Shown here: positions 53,565 through 63,208 of the stretch, one piece after another
Numbering within the stretch: the first letter of the stretch is position 1
Layout: each line of letters begins with the position of its first letter
DNA from: Citricoccus muralis
Lineage (GTDB): Bacteria > Actinomycetota > Actinomycetes > Actinomycetales > Micrococcaceae
DNA: 64,000 nt
Assembly: GCF_029637705.1 (NCBI RefSeq)
Contig: NZ_CP121252.1
Coordinates: 1,426,001 to 1,490,000, forward strand
Reading direction: 5' to 3'
Made by a program: the position numbers and the translations under genes
The notes under the pieces: model-generated
The model's input: only the letters and a program-made list of their open reading frames with translations
Told to the model about the DNA's origin: nothing
Databases searched by the model: none

Positions 53565-54761
53565 TTATGCCGAAGCATCGTCCTCCTGCAGTCTACCGAC
53601 TGTCAGCGCGATTTGTAGGACATAGGCATCACGAGGCGCGAGCGGATCCCAGCCGGTGAGCTCCGCAACCCGACGCAACCGATAGCGGACCGTGTTGGCG
53701 TGGATGAACATCTCCCGGGCCGTGCCTTCCAGCGAATGGCCCAGATCGCAATAGGTGTCGACGGTCTCCAAGAGCGAGTTTCCGGCATCGAGCAGCGGCT
53801 GGTACACGCCGGTGCACAGCGCCTGCACGGCGGTGGGATCTCCGCGCAGCGCACGTTCGGGCAGCAAATCCGAGGCAGGCACGGGCCGTGGCGTGCGCGG
53901 CCAGGCGGGGGCGGCAGCAAGGCCAGCCAGGGTTTCCTTGGCGGAGGAGTGGGCATCGACCAGGTCAGGAACCACGGAGCCATAGACTACGGGACCGGGC
54001 GCGAAGCAGCGGATGAAACGTTCGGCGGTCTCGGCTGCATCGGTCACGGAACCGACGACGAGCACGAGCCGTTCGGAGTGCACACCGATGAGCACTTGGT
54101 AGCGGCCGCGGGTGGCCACGCGCCGGATGGACGCGAGCAGGGTGGGCTGGTCCTCATCTGGGGTGGGACCGGCGATGACGAGGTGTCCCCAGGTATTCTT
54201 CCATCCGACGGCGGCGGCTCGGGAACGAATCTCGTCGGGGTCCTCACCGCGTAGGACGGTGTCCAGCAACAGGGCTTCCAACCGAGAGTCCCACGCGCCG
54301 CGGGTTTCTGCGGCACGGGCGTAAACTTCGGCCAGCGCGAAGGCGATCTCGCGGGAGTAGAACAGGACTGCCTCGCGCACGGTGCCGCGATCGCGTTCAT
54401 GGACCAGCGCGGGGGCTTGGGTTTCCACGACGTCGAGCACGGTGCGCATCAACTGCAGGGCTCGGTGCAGTGAGACGTAACGAGACAGCTCGGAAGGTGC
54501 CTCACCGAAGACCCGGGAGAGCACCATGTTCATGTTGATGGGCGTGGGGTTCGCCAGCCATTCCACGAAGGATTGCAATCCCTGTTGTGCGATGTCGCTG
54601 AGTGCGGACCGCTGATCGGCGGGCAGGGAACGGTACCAGGGCAGCGTGCCATCGAGTCGCTGCATGGTGGCGGTCTTCAGCGAGCCCAAATTCGCCGTTA
54701 GTCTGCTCAGCGCCTCCGGTGACAGAGGGCGCGGGGCGGCTGGCGAACGTGACTCGGGCAT
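53565..54761 (-). CDS. PucR-type transcriptional regulator, probable fatty-acid synthesis activator (FasR-like)
   Basis: A 398-residue regulator. The N-terminal region (about 1-160) is helical, a GGDEF-like CdaR middle region follows (about 165-290), and the C-terminal PucR HTH_30 domain reads LGHSLEGTAREMFIHANTVRYRLRRVAELTG. Immediately upstream of fabD in the same direction, the position of FasR in streptomycetes, which activates the fab operon. The ATG at 54761 lacks a clear ribosome site; an in-frame extension to 55031 would lie antisense inside aceE and is rejected. Confidence 0.8.
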   Translation of the reverse strand: MPESRSPAAPRPLSPEALSRLTANLGSLKTATMQRLDGTLPWYRSLPADQRSALSDIAQQGLQSFVEWLANPTPINMNMVLSRVFGEAPSELSRYVSLHRALQLMRTVLDVVETQAPALVHERDRGTVREAVLFYSREIAFALAEVYARAAETRGAWDSRLEALLLDTVLRGEDPDEIRSRAAAVGWKNTWGHLVIAGPTPDEDQPTLLASIRRVATRGRYQVLIGVHSERLVLVVGSVTDAAETAERFIRCFAPGPVVYGSVVPDLVDAHSSAKETLAGLAAAPAWPRTPRPVPASDLLPERALRGDPTAVQALCTGVYQPLLDAGNSLLETVDTYCDLGHSLEGTAREMFIHANTVRYRLRRVAELTGWDPLAPRDAYVLQIALTVGRLQEDDASA

Positions 54762-54780
54762 GTGTTGAGCATAAAGCAGA

Positions 54781-54809
54781 GGCCGGGGTGCGCACTGCGC
54801 ACCCCGGCC
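54781..54809 (-). terminator. terminator hairpin after aceE
   Basis: A perfect 13-bp stem GGCCGGGGTGCGC/GCGCACCCCGGCC with a 3-base loop, 17 bases beyond the aceE stop in the direction of transcription. The tail is only modestly T-rich (TCTGCTTTA). Confidence 0.72.
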
Positions 54810-54825
54810 CTGTGTCGCTGAAGGA

Positions 54826-57576
54826 TCAGGCGTCTCCGCCAGCGGTTCCGGAGGTTCCCGCGTTGACGTCGTCGATGCGGTACTGCTGGAACGCCTTGGC
54901 GGCGGTTCCGGCCTCGATGGTGCCTTCATCCTCGAGCAGCTGCAGCGCACGAACCACCACGGAGTGGGAGTCGATGCCGAAGTACCGGCGTGCTGCAGCG
55001 CGCGTGTCGGAGAAGCCGAACTCGTCGGCACCCAGGGTGGCGAACCGGTTGGGCACGTAGGGACGAATCTGGTCGGGGAGGAGCGTGGCGTAGTCGGTGG
55101 TGGCCACGATCGGGCCCTCGGCGTCGGCCAACTGGCGGGTCACGAACGGAACCCGCTTCTCACGGTCCGGGTGCATGAAGGCCTCGCGCTCAGCGGCTAC
55201 GGCTTCACGGCGGAGCTCGTTCCAGCTCGTGGCCGACCAGACGTCAGCGGAGACGTTCCAGTCCTCGGCGAGGATCTCGGCGGCCTCGATGACCCACGGA
55301 AGAGAGACGCCGGACCCCATGAGCTGGACCTTGGGGCCTTCCTGATCGGAGGCGGAGTACCGGTACAGGCCGTTGAGAAGTCCGTCGACGTCGAGGTTCT
55401 CCGGCTCATCTGGGTGGATGATGGGCTCGTTGTAAACGGTGAGGTAGTAGAGCACGTCCTTGCCGGAGGTTCCGTCCTCCTGCTTGCCGTACATCTCCTG
55501 CAGACCGTGGCGCATGATGTGAGCGATCTCGTAAGAGAAAGCGGGATCGTAGTGCTTCACGGCGGGGTTGGTGCCGGCCAACACGGGCGAGTGGCCGTCC
55601 ATGTGCTGGGTGCCTTCGCCGGCCAGGGTGGTGCGACCGGCGGTGGCACCGATGACGAAGCCACGGGCCAGCTGGTCGGCGGCGGCCCAGAAGCCGTCAC
55701 CGGTGCGCTGGAAGCCGAACATCGAGTAGAAGATGTAGACCGGGATCATCATCTCGCCGTGCGTAGCGTAGGACGAGCCGACCGCGGTCAGCGCTGCGGT
55801 GGCTCCGGCCTCGTTGATGCCCACGTGGTAGAGCTGACCCTGCGGCGACTCCTTGTAGGAGAGGAACAGGTCGCGGTCCACGGCCAGGTAGTTCTGCCCC
55901 TTCGGGTTGTAGATCTTCGCCGTCGGGAAGAACGAGTCCATGCCGAAGGTGCGGGCCTCATCCGGGATGATGGGCACGATGCGCTTGCCGATGTTCTTGT
56001 CCCGCATCAGGTCCTTGAGCAACCGGACGAAGGCCATGGTCGTAGCGGCCTGCTGCTTGCCCGAACCCTTGCGCGCCTGCTTGTAGGCGTTCTCGTCCGG
56101 CAACGGGAGGTGATCGAAAGTCTCCCGGCGCTCGGGGAGGAATCCGCCGAGCTCGCCGCGGCGCTCCATCATGTACTTGATCTCCGGGGCGTCGGGGCCC
56201 GGGTGGTAGTACGGTACGTTGTACGGATCCGCTTCGATCTGCTCATCGGTGATCGGAATACGGTGACGATCGCGGAACACCTTAATGTCCTCGATCGACA
56301 GCTTCTTCATCTGGTGGGTAGCGTTCTTACCTTCGAAGGACTTGCCGAGACCGTAACCCTTAACGGTCTGCGCCAGAATCACGGTGGGCTTGCCCTTGTA
56401 TTCGGTGGCTGCCTTATAAGCGGCGTAGACCTTCTTGTAGTCGTGACCGCCGCGCTTCAGGCCCCAGATATCGTCGTCCGACATGTCGGAGACCATTTCC
56501 TTGGTGACGGAGGAACGACCGAAGAAGTGCTCGCGGACGAAGCCACCGGACTCTGCCTTGTAGGTCTGGTAGTCGCCGTCGAGGGTCTCGTTCATGATGC
56601 GCACGAGCTCGCCCTCGTTGTCCTGGTCCAGCAGCGCGTCCCATTCGCGGCCCCACAGCACCTTGATGACGTTCCAGCCGGCGCCACGGAAGTAGGCCTC
56701 CAGCTCCTGGATGATCTTGCCGTTACCGCGCACCGGGCCGTCGAGTCGCTGCAGGTTGCAGTTGATCACGAAGGTCAGGTTGTCGAGCTTGTCATTGGCG
56801 GCGATGTGCAAGGCGCCACGCGATTCGGGCTCATCCATTTCGCCGTCGCCAAGGAACGCCCACACGTGCTGGTCGGAGGTGTCCTTGATGCCGCGGTTGT
56901 GCAGGTAGCGGTTGAACTGCGCCTGGTGGATGGCGTTGAGCGGGCCCAGACCCATGGAGACGGTGGGGAACTGCCAGAAGTCCGTCATCATACGGGGGTG
57001 CGGGTAGGAGGGCAGGCCGTTGTCGCCCTTCGACTTCTCCTGGCGGAATCCGTCGAGCTCGTCTTCGGAGAGGCGACCTTCGAGGAAGGCACGGGCGTAG
57101 TTGCCGGGTGAAGAGTGGCCCTGGAAGAAAATCTGGTCGCCGCCCCCGGGGTGATCCTGGCCGCGGAAGAAGTGGTTGAGGCCCACTTCGTAGAGGGTGG
57201 CCTGACCGGCGTAGGAGGAGATGTGGCCGCCGACGCCGACACCGTCACGCTGGGCGCGCTGGACCATCATGGCAGCGTTCCACCGCAGGTAGTTGCGGTA
57301 GCGGCGCTCGAGTTCCTCGTCACCGGGGTACTCGGTTTCCTGATCGGCGGGAATGGTATTCACATAGTCAGTGGTGGTGACCATCGGGACGGCTACAGAC
57401 TTCGTGCCGGCCCGCTGGAGCAGTTGGCGCATGATGTATTCGGCACGCTCGGTGCCGCGGGCGTCGATGAGTCCATCGAAGGACTCGATCCACTCACCAG
57501 TCTCCTGAGGATCCTTGTCGGGAAGCTGGTTCGTCAGACCACTCAGAATCTGGGAGCTCTCTTCGGCAGCGCTCAC
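54826..57576 (-). CDS. aceE: pyruvate dehydrogenase E1 component, homodimeric
   Basis: A 916-residue single-chain E1. The thiamine diphosphate motif is [20 protein letters not shown] ending in [16 protein letters not shown]. The N-terminal [21 protein letters not shown] and the transketolase-like middle domain ([14 protein letters not shown]) match AceE. It decarboxylates pyruvate and passes the acetyl group to the E2 lipoyl domain; E2 and E3 genes are not in this window. GTG at 57576 is chosen because AGAGAGG is six bases upstream; the 11-residue upstream extension is not conserved. Divergent from the DUF3052 gene. Confidence 0.95.
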   Translation of the reverse strand: MSAAEESSQILSGLTNQLPDKDPQETGEWIESFDGLIDARGTERAEYIMRQLLQRAGTKSVAVPMVTTTDYVNTIPADQETEYPGDEELERRYRNYLRWNAAMMVQRAQRDGVGVGGHISSYAGQATLYEVGLNHFFRGQDHPGGGDQIFFQGHSSPGNYARAFLEGRLSEDELDGFRQEKSKGDNGLPSYPHPRMMTDFWQFPTVSMGLGPLNAIHQAQFNRYLHNRGIKDTSDQHVWAFLGDGEMDEPESRGALHIAANDKLDNLTFVINCNLQRLDGPVRGNGKIIQELEAYFRGAGWNVIKVLWGREWDALLDQDNEGELVRIMNETLDGDYQTYKAESGGFVREHFFGRSSVTKEMVSDMSDDDIWGLKRGGHDYKKVYAAYKAATEYKGKPTVILAQTVKGYGLGKSFEGKNATHQMKKLSIEDIKVFRDRHRIPITDEQIEADPYNVPYYHPGPDAPEIKYMMERRGELGGFLPERRETFDHLPLPDENAYKQARKGSGKQQAATTMAFVRLLKDLMRDKNIGKRIVPIIPDEARTFGMDSFFPTAKIYNPKGQNYLAVDRDLFLSYKESPQGQLYHVGINEAGATAALTAVGSSYATHGEMMIPVYIFYSMFGFQRTGDGFWAAADQLARGFVIGATAGRTTLAGEGTQHMDGHSPVLAGTNPAVKHYDPAFSYEIAHIMRHGLQEMYGKQEDGTSGKDVLYYLTVYNEPIIHPDEPENLDVDGLLNGLYRYSASDQEGPKVQLMGSGVSLPWVIEAAEILAEDWNVSADVWSATSWNELRREAVAAEREAFMHPDREKRVPFVTRQLADAEGPIVATTDYATLLPDQIRPYVPNRFATLGADEFGFSDTRAAARRYFGIDSHSVVVRALQLLEDEGTIEAGTAAKAFQQYRIDDVNAGTSGTAGGDA

Positions 57577-57718
57577 GGTGACCTCTCTATCGGCGGTTGA
57601 TGTCCGCATCGGATCGGGGTGTCACGGCGGCGCGGGGGATTTTCCTGGCACGCCACCACACACCACAATGGGGTGTTTCCATCTCGAGACTACCGCGTCG
57701 GCGCCGGTGGAAAACATA

Positions 57719-57732
57719 TGACGTTAATGTCA
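57719..57732. promoter_or_regulatory. palindrome TGACGTTAATGTCA between aceE and DUF3052
   Basis: A 14-base near-perfect palindrome in the 287-base divergent region, 143 bases from the aceE start and 132 from the DUF3052 start. It could be an operator for either gene. The rest of the region shows no other feature I can support. Confidence 0.3.
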
Positions 57733-57863
57733 CGGAAAGCAGTGGACTAAATCGGTGAAGTGCACCACAAGGCGCACCAGTGCCATTATGGTAGAGACAC
57801 ACCGGTATCGCAGTGCGTCCTGGGGCCAGTTTTCAGGGCGCTTCAAGATCTAGAAGGAGCGTT

Positions 57864-58307
57864 GTGAACCAGACAGAGTCCGCCCAGTCCGCCCAGGAAT
57901 CTCCCGATGAGGGTGTGGCGGCGAAGCTGGGACTGTCCAGCGGAGACCTCGTGCAGGAACTCGGCTACGATTCCGACGTCGACTACGATTTCCGCGACGC
58001 ACTGGAAGATGCTCTGGGCGAAGAGCTGCTTACCGAAGAGGACCAAGAGCCGGTGGACGCCGTCATCCTGTGGTGGCGTTCCGACGACGGTGATGTCACT
58101 GAGTTGACGGATGCCTTGGTGGATTCCCAGCGTTCGCTTGACGGCGGCCCCGTGTGGTTGCTCACCCCGCGCAATTCTCAGCCCGGGCACGTCAACCAAG
58201 CAGACATCACCGAGGCCGCCGGTACTGCAGGTTTCAATCCCACCACCACGGCCGGGGTAAGCCAGGACTGGCAGGCCACACGCCTGGAAACCCGCACCAA
58301 GCGGTGA
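57864..58307 (+). CDS. DUF3052 family protein
   Basis: A 147-residue acidic protein of an actinobacterial family of unknown function. GLSSGDLVQELGYDSDVDYDF, VDAVILWWRSDDGDVTEL and a C-terminal GLNPTTT-like segment are typical. The GTG start follows AGAAGGAG by five bases. It overlaps the peroxiredoxin gene in GTGA, suggesting coupled expression. Confidence 0.87.
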   Translation: MNQTESAQSAQESPDEGVAAKLGLSSGDLVQELGYDSDVDYDFRDALEDALGEELLTEEDQEPVDAVILWWRSDDGDVTELTDALVDSQRSLDGGPVWLLTPRNSQPGHVNQADITEAAGTAGFNPTTTAGVSQDWQATRLETRTKR

Positions 58308-58810
58308 CCGAGGTCCCCGCACCCACCGAACCGCGGTTGCGTGACCAATTCGGTCAACCGTGGGCCTGGCCGCCGGTGGTAGCGCCGGAAGGTGCGGCGG
58401 CCGAAGCTGAGGCAGGATCTCTGAACGGGGTCTGGCTGGTCTTTCTCCCCGGGGCGTTCACCCCAGTGTGCACCGTCGAGTTGCGGTGGATCGATCAGCT
58501 GGCGCAACTGTGCTTTCCCGAGCGCATCGGCGTGCGGGTGATCGCCCCGGACGCCGCCCCCGTGTTGCGGGCCGTCGCCGACGAGCACCAGATCACCACC
58601 CCGTTGCTCTCGGATTTCTGGCCGCACGGCGCAGCGGCACAGCGACTGGGCTGTTTCGATTCCGAGACCGGTCGGCCTTGCCGTACCAGCGTGTTGATCA
58701 CCACAGATGGCGTCGAAATGGCCCGTGTGGTGGGAGAACCCTCTCGCCCGCGTACGGTTGAACAACACGTCGACGCGATGGTGTCAGCAAAACGTCCCGA
58801 CGTCGGGTAA
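58304..58810 (+). CDS. AhpC/TSA-family peroxiredoxin (AhpE/BCP-like)
   Basis: A 168-residue thioredoxin-fold protein. The peroxidatic Cys is in FLPGAFTPVCTVEL, matching the P-x3-T-x2-C pattern. The resolving Cys is uncertain; another pair is at GCFDSETGRPC. It would reduce peroxides with an external thiol donor. The GTG start overlaps the DUF3052 stop by four bases. The gene ends 26 bases before the tRNA. Confidence 0.83.
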   Translation: MTEVPAPTEPRLRDQFGQPWAWPPVVAPEGAAAEAEAGSLNGVWLVFLPGAFTPVCTVELRWIDQLAQLCFPERIGVRVIAPDAAPVLRAVADEHQITTPLLSDFWPHGAAAQRLGCFDSETGRPCRTSVLITTDGVEMARVVGEPSRPRTVEQHVDAMVSAKRPDVG

Positions 58811-58836
58811 GATAGCTGGGGTCGCCACGGCGACAT

Positions 58837-58912
58837 GGGTCTTTAGCTCAGCTGGTAGAGCAACTCGTTTACACCGAGTAGGTCATCGGTTCGATCCCGG
58901 TAGGACCCACCA
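58837..58912 (+). tRNA. tRNA-Val (anticodon UAC)
   Basis: A complete 76-base cloverleaf. The acceptor stem GGGTCTT pairs with AGGACCC, followed by the D-arm GCTC/GAGC. The anticodon stem ACTCG/CGAGT closes the loop TTTACAC, giving anticodon TAC. The T-arm carries the TTCGATC loop, and CCA is encoded. A strong terminator begins six bases later. Confidence 0.97.
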
Positions 58913-58918
58913 CGAACA

Positions 58919-58964
58919 CCGCGGGGTACCGTGCCAGTCTCTAGGCACGGTACCCCGCGGTTTT
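58919..58964 (+). terminator. Rho-independent terminator after tRNA-Val
   Basis: A perfect 17-bp stem (CCGCGGGGTACCGTGCC and its complement) with an 8-base loop, followed by TTTTC. It also lies just past the convergent monooxygenase stop. Confidence 0.93.
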
Positions 58965-58982
58965 CTATTTGTTTCGGAAGGT

Positions 58983-60932
58983 TCAGGCCTGCTCGAGCAG
59001 GAACCCTGAGAAGTAGGCGTCGAGCGTTGCGTAGTCATCCAGGGGCAGCACCTGGGCGACGTATTGGTCCGGACGCACCACGACGACGGCACCGGCATCA
59101 CGGTCGATGCCGCGCAGTGAATAGATGTCTTCGGTGGCGGACAGTCCCGGAATCGAGCCGAGCAAGAACCCGTTGGTGACCTCGGCCGAGAACACCTTCT
59201 CGTGGTCCACCACCTGGAAAGGACCCTTGCGCGGACGCAACAGCTCGGGGAACGAGGTCGGATCGACCTCGAGGTGCTTCTGCTGAACGATGGCGCGGAC
59301 ATCGAAGACGGCGTCGCGTTCGGCGTCGGCTGGAGTGAATTGGTTCAGTGCGGATACAGGGTCGGTGTCAAAACGCTCGCACCAGTTGCGGGCGGCCGAA
59401 TCGGGGGCGAGCCCATTCCGGTCGGCGAAAAGATAGATTCGGAAACGACCGTCGGCGTCGTGGGTGTGGCCTAGCTGCAGCGGACGGGCATCCTCAACCC
59501 GGATCACCGGGGCGGAATGGAAACGCTTGCCGACCGGGTACCCGGGCGCCAGGTGCTGGTGCTCCGAGGACCCGGTGAGCAGCGACGGTTGATACTCGGT
59601 GGCGAAGCCGGCGGTGAAGGTGCCGCCCTCCACGAACTGGCGCTGGACATCGGAGGCTGAGACGGCGTCGTCGGAGGTAGTGTCGGCGGAACGAGAACCG
59701 ACCATCTTTGACCAGCGCGTGTCGTAGTCGATGAGTTCGGCGGCGGTGACCTGGCGTTCCTGTGAATAGGTGTGGAGCAGGGACCCGGGTGCCCGTCCCT
59801 GCAGTACTGCGGCGAGCTTCCAACCCAAATTGAAGGTGTCCTGCATGGAGACGTTCATCCCTTGACCGGCTTTGGCTGAGTGCGTGTGGCAGGCGTCGCC
59901 GGCGATGAAGATCCGCGGAGCATCGTCGCTCCGTCCGTCGACGTCGTCGAAACCATCCGCCAGACGCTGGCCGACTTCATAGACACTCCACCAGGCCACG
60001 TGTGCCACTGACACCGTGAAGGGGGTCATGATGCGGTTGGCCACAGCGATGACGTCGTCGACCTGCGTCCGAGTACGGAACTCGGAATCGGCGGGGTCAA
60101 CGGTGCCCAGATCAACGTAGAAGCGGACCAGGTGACCACCCTCGCGGGGAATGATGATGATTGATCCCTGTTCGGAGCGGATCACCGACTTCTTGCGGAT
60201 ATCCGGGAAATCGGTGTCCACCAGCACGTCCAACACACCCCAGGCGTGATTTTGTGCGTCCCCCTGAAGCGCGCGGCCAATGGACTCGCGGACCGCGGAG
60301 CGGGCGCCATCGCAGCCGACCACGTAGCGGGCGCGAAGGGTGCGCGTGGTGCCGGTGGGCCGGTTGTCCTCGTCGGTTTCCGCGAGCGTGACTTCGACGG
60401 GATAGTCCTGGTCCCGATCGGTGGTCTGTGAGAGGTAGTGGTATCCGTAGTCCACTTGCAGGCGGGAGGGGGAGCGGGCCGCGTGGTCGAAAAGCAGCTC
60501 CTGCATGCGTGCCTGGTTGACGATGACATGCGGGAACTCGCTGAGCCCATCGGCGACATCTTGAATCGTGTCTGTGCGTTCTATTTCGGTGCCGTTCTGC
60601 GCGCTCGGAGCCCAGAATGTGGTCTCGTTGACCCAGTAGGCCTCATCGAGCAGTCGTGAGGCGAGTCCGAATGCGTTGAACATCTCCACGGTACGGCAAG
60701 CCACGCCGTCGGCGTGCCCGCGCTGCAAGGCAGACTGGCGTCGTTCGACCACGCGCGTGATGATTTCAGGGAAATGGGAGAGCTGCGCGGCCAGGACAGC
60801 TCCGGCCGGTCCGGTCCCAACGATGAGCACATCAACCTGATCGGGCAGTGGACCTTGCTGATCGGTGTGGCCCGGGGCAGGAGCGGCAATGGCAGGATCG
60901 CCGTAGGTGTATCCGTCGAGATGGTACTGCAT
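58983..60932 (-). CDS. FAD-dependent aromatic monooxygenase (3-hydroxybenzoate 4-/phenol 2-monooxygenase type)
   Basis: A 649-residue group A flavoprotein hydroxylase. FAD-binding GTGPAGAVLAAQ (about 40-51), the DG motif YVVGCDGARSAVRESIG and the GD motif IFIAGDACHTHSAKAGQGMNVS are all in place. A C-terminal thioredoxin-like domain (about 450-640) is typical of phenol hydroxylase and MobA. It would hydroxylate a phenolic ring with NAD(P)H and oxygen. The true start is the ATG at 60932, with GAAGG six bases upstream. Divergent from a MarR-type gene, its likely regulator. Substrate is inferred only at family level. Confidence 0.87.
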   Translation of the reverse strand: MQYHLDGYTYGDPAIAAPAPGHTDQQGPLPDQVDVLIVGTGPAGAVLAAQLSHFPEIITRVVERRQSALQRGHADGVACRTVEMFNAFGLASRLLDEAYWVNETTFWAPSAQNGTEIERTDTIQDVADGLSEFPHVIVNQARMQELLFDHAARSPSRLQVDYGYHYLSQTTDRDQDYPVEVTLAETDEDNRPTGTTRTLRARYVVGCDGARSAVRESIGRALQGDAQNHAWGVLDVLVDTDFPDIRKKSVIRSEQGSIIIIPREGGHLVRFYVDLGTVDPADSEFRTRTQVDDVIAVANRIMTPFTVSVAHVAWWSVYEVGQRLADGFDDVDGRSDDAPRIFIAGDACHTHSAKAGQGMNVSMQDTFNLGWKLAAVLQGRAPGSLLHTYSQERQVTAAELIDYDTRWSKMVGSRSADTTSDDAVSASDVQRQFVEGGTFTAGFATEYQPSLLTGSSEHQHLAPGYPVGKRFHSAPVIRVEDARPLQLGHTHDADGRFRIYLFADRNGLAPDSAARNWCERFDTDPVSALNQFTPADAERDAVFDVRAIVQQKHLEVDPTSFPELLRPRKGPFQVVDHEKVFSAEVTNGFLLGSIPGLSATEDIYSLRGIDRDAGAVVVVRPDQYVAQVLPLDDYATLDAYFSGFLLEQA

Positions 60933-60975
60933 CAATAACCTTCTGTATGCGTTCTAACTAAGGTTCAGTGTACGC

Positions 60976-60992
60976 CGTGATAGTGACTCACG
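60976..60992. promoter_or_regulatory. inverted repeat CGTGA-N7-TCACG, candidate MarR operator
   Basis: A perfect 5-bp inverted repeat with a 7-base spacer, 44 bases upstream of the monooxygenase start in the divergent region. It is a candidate binding site for the neighbouring tandem-MarR protein. Nothing else in 60933-61186 is clear beyond weak A+T-rich boxes. Confidence 0.3.
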
Positions 60993-61186
60993 CCACTGAT
61001 CGGTTGGTGCGAGTCGTTTTAATTCCTCCATTGTCACGCCAGGTGTCGGTCATATGGGGTTCATTGGTATACGTTGTTCTTTCAGGTGCAACTGCGTCCA
61101 GTGGGGGTGAGAATCTCGTCACGTCCGGCGCGAAGTGAAGGCAAATGCAAGGAAAGTGTAAGGAAAGAGTGGGGAAGGCGGAGCCG

Positions 61187-62032
61187 ATGGATCTGAGTCG
61201 TGCGGTAGGGCACCTGTTGCGCCGGGCGCAGCAGCGTCACGCGGAACTCTGGGCTGAGATCGTGGACCCGGACCTGACCTCCTCACAGTTCGCAGTGCTG
61301 GAGGCTGTGGTCCACTGGGCAGACGACTGGGGTATTAGGGATCAGGGCAGCGTGGCCGGCCGTGCCGGACTAGACGTCTCGACCGGCGCCGAAATGATGC
61401 GCCGACTTGAGGCGCAGGGCTGGTTGCAACGGGTGCCGCATCCGCTGGATTCCCGGCGACGGGTGATTGAGCCCCGCCCGCCTGCTGCGGTCGTCGTGCG
61501 GGTCGTTCAGCCTGCCGTGCGTCAGGTGCAGGAACGCTTGTGTTCACCACTCGCGTCGGCGGATCTGGATTGGGCGATGCCCCGCTGGTTCGCGCTCGGT
61601 GACACTCAAGATGCGGCCGAGGCGCCGGGGCGGCCTGGGCAAGTATTACGCCTAGCCCAGCAACGGCATTCACGGCTGTGGGGTCAGCTCGTCTCGACTG
61701 ACACCACCTCGGTGCAGTTCGCCGTCTTGACTAGTCTGGAAACAGGGGAGCCGACCAAGCAGTCAGATTTGGCAGTACGTGCCGGGGTGGATCGCTCGAC
61801 CGCGTCGTCGGTGATTCAACGCCTGGCGCGTCGCGGCCTGGTGGAACGCCAGGAAGGCCGCGATAAGCGGCAAAGGATGATCGGGCTGAGCGATGAGGGG
61901 CGCGCACTGCTCGGGGAGCTGACTCCCGCGGTGGAGGTGCTGCAGCGTGAGCTGCTCACGCCTCTGAATGAAGAGGATCACCACCGGGTGATCGCGCTGT
62001 TGGCGCGGCTCGTCACGGAGGGTGACGGTTAG
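61187..62032 (+). CDS. tandem MarR-family regulator (two fused MarR domains)
   Basis: A 281-residue protein made of two MarR modules. Module 1 (about 1-125) starts AVGHLLRRAQQRHAELWAEI and has the wing DSRRRVIEP. Module 2 (about 148-275) starts GQVLRLAQQRHSRLWGQL and has the wing GRDKRQRMIGLSDEG. The modules align to each other, so this is an internal duplication and the protein could act as a single-chain dimer. MarR proteins usually release DNA on binding a phenolic ligand; the divergent monooxygenase is the obvious target. ATG 61187 follows AAGGCGGAG; upstream in-frame ATG 61145 is less likely. Confidence 0.85.
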   Translation: MDLSRAVGHLLRRAQQRHAELWAEIVDPDLTSSQFAVLEAVVHWADDWGIRDQGSVAGRAGLDVSTGAEMMRRLEAQGWLQRVPHPLDSRRRVIEPRPPAAVVVRVVQPAVRQVQERLCSPLASADLDWAMPRWFALGDTQDAAEAPGRPGQVLRLAQQRHSRLWGQLVSTDTTSVQFAVLTSLETGEPTKQSDLAVRAGVDRSTASSVIQRLARRGLVERQEGRDKRQRMIGLSDEGRALLGELTPAVEVLQRELLTPLNEEDHHRVIALLARLVTEGDG

Positions 62033-62167
62033 ATAGCGCGGGGATCGTTCACCAGCTGTCTCCCCGTTGTCCACCGAAGCGTTGACGCATGCTGTCCCCG
62101 CTGTCTATTTGTAGGAGACAATAGTGGGTGGTGTCATCGAGGCACCCGCTTGTCGTGAAGGAGACCC

Positions 62168-63082
62168 ATGAAGCTGCTGAGTCCGGATTCCCCGCGCGAA
62201 AATCTTCGCGAGTTCATCGACAAGATGCGCGAAGGCGGATATACCATTGCCGATGGTCACACCCCGGACCCGGATCTGATCGATCCTCAGGGCAAAGCGG
62301 TCGAGACTTGGCAAGAGGATTACCCCTACGAGACGCGCCTGACACGGGAAGAGTACGAGCTGGAAAAGTACAAGCTCCAGATCGAGCTGCTCAAGCTGCA
62401 GTACTGGGGCGAGGACACCGGCCAACGGCTGATCCTAGTGTTCGAGGGCCGCGACGCTGCTGGTAAGGGCGGCACTATCAAGCGGTTCACTGAGCACCTC
62501 AACCCGCGCACCGCCCGCACCGTGGCACTCAATAAACCCAATGAACGCGAGCGCGGTGAATGGTATTACCAGCGCTACATTGATCATTTCCCCACAGAAG
62601 GCGAGATCGTGCTCTTCGACCGTTCCTGGTACAACCGTGCCGGCGTGGAGCGCGTGATGGGATTCTGCACCGACGATCAGTACCACTCATTCATGGAGCA
62701 GACCCCGCTCTTCGAGAAGATGTTGGTCGACGATGGTATCCACCTCACTAAATTCTGGTTTTCGGTCACCCAGACGGAGCAGCGCACCCGCTTCGCTATC
62801 CGTCAGCTGGATCCGGTGCGCCAGTGGAAGCTGTCTCCCATGGACCTCGAGTCCCTGGACCGCTGGGAAGACTACACGGACGCCAAAGAGGCGATGTTCT
62901 TGCACACGGACACGGACCACGCGCCCTGGATCACCATCAAGTCCAATGACAAGAAGCGTGCCCGGCTCAACGCGATGCGCTACTTCCTGAGCCAGTACGA
63001 CTACGAGGGCAAGGACCACGACGTCGTGGGTACTCCGGATCCGTTGATTGTGCGGCGCGGTCGCGAGGCCGTCGGCGACTGA
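62168..63082 (+). CDS. ppk2: polyphosphate kinase 2
   Basis: A 304-residue single-domain PPK2. Walker A is FEGRDAAGKGGTIKRF, Walker B and lid region FDRSWYNRAGVERVMGF, with LSPMDLESLDRWEDYT near the C-terminus. These enzymes use polyphosphate to phosphorylate nucleotides (class I makes GTP/ATP from the diphosphate). AAGGAG lies five bases before the ATG. Stands alone between the MarR gene and gnd. Confidence 0.92.
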   Translation: MKLLSPDSPRENLREFIDKMREGGYTIADGHTPDPDLIDPQGKAVETWQEDYPYETRLTREEYELEKYKLQIELLKLQYWGEDTGQRLILVFEGRDAAGKGGTIKRFTEHLNPRTARTVALNKPNERERGEWYYQRYIDHFPTEGEIVLFDRSWYNRAGVERVMGFCTDDQYHSFMEQTPLFEKMLVDDGIHLTKFWFSVTQTEQRTRFAIRQLDPVRQWKLSPMDLESLDRWEDYTDAKEAMFLHTDTDHAPWITIKSNDKKRARLNAMRYFLSQYDYEGKDHDVVGTPDPLIVRRGREAVGD

Positions 63083-63208
63083 TTCGCGTTGGTGTGAGGT
63101 GTGTCCTCGCACCGTGGGGCGGCGTGCCAAACCGGGCGCGGGTGCGTAATCTGGAGTGCAGCAGAACGATACCCAGAGAAGACGATCGTCTTCATCGAAG
63201 GAGTGAAC

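Noticed and set aside
54964-57111. 715-codon open frame antisense to aceE
   Set aside because: aceE is fully supported by family motifs; the antisense frame is a codon-bias artefact without motifs.
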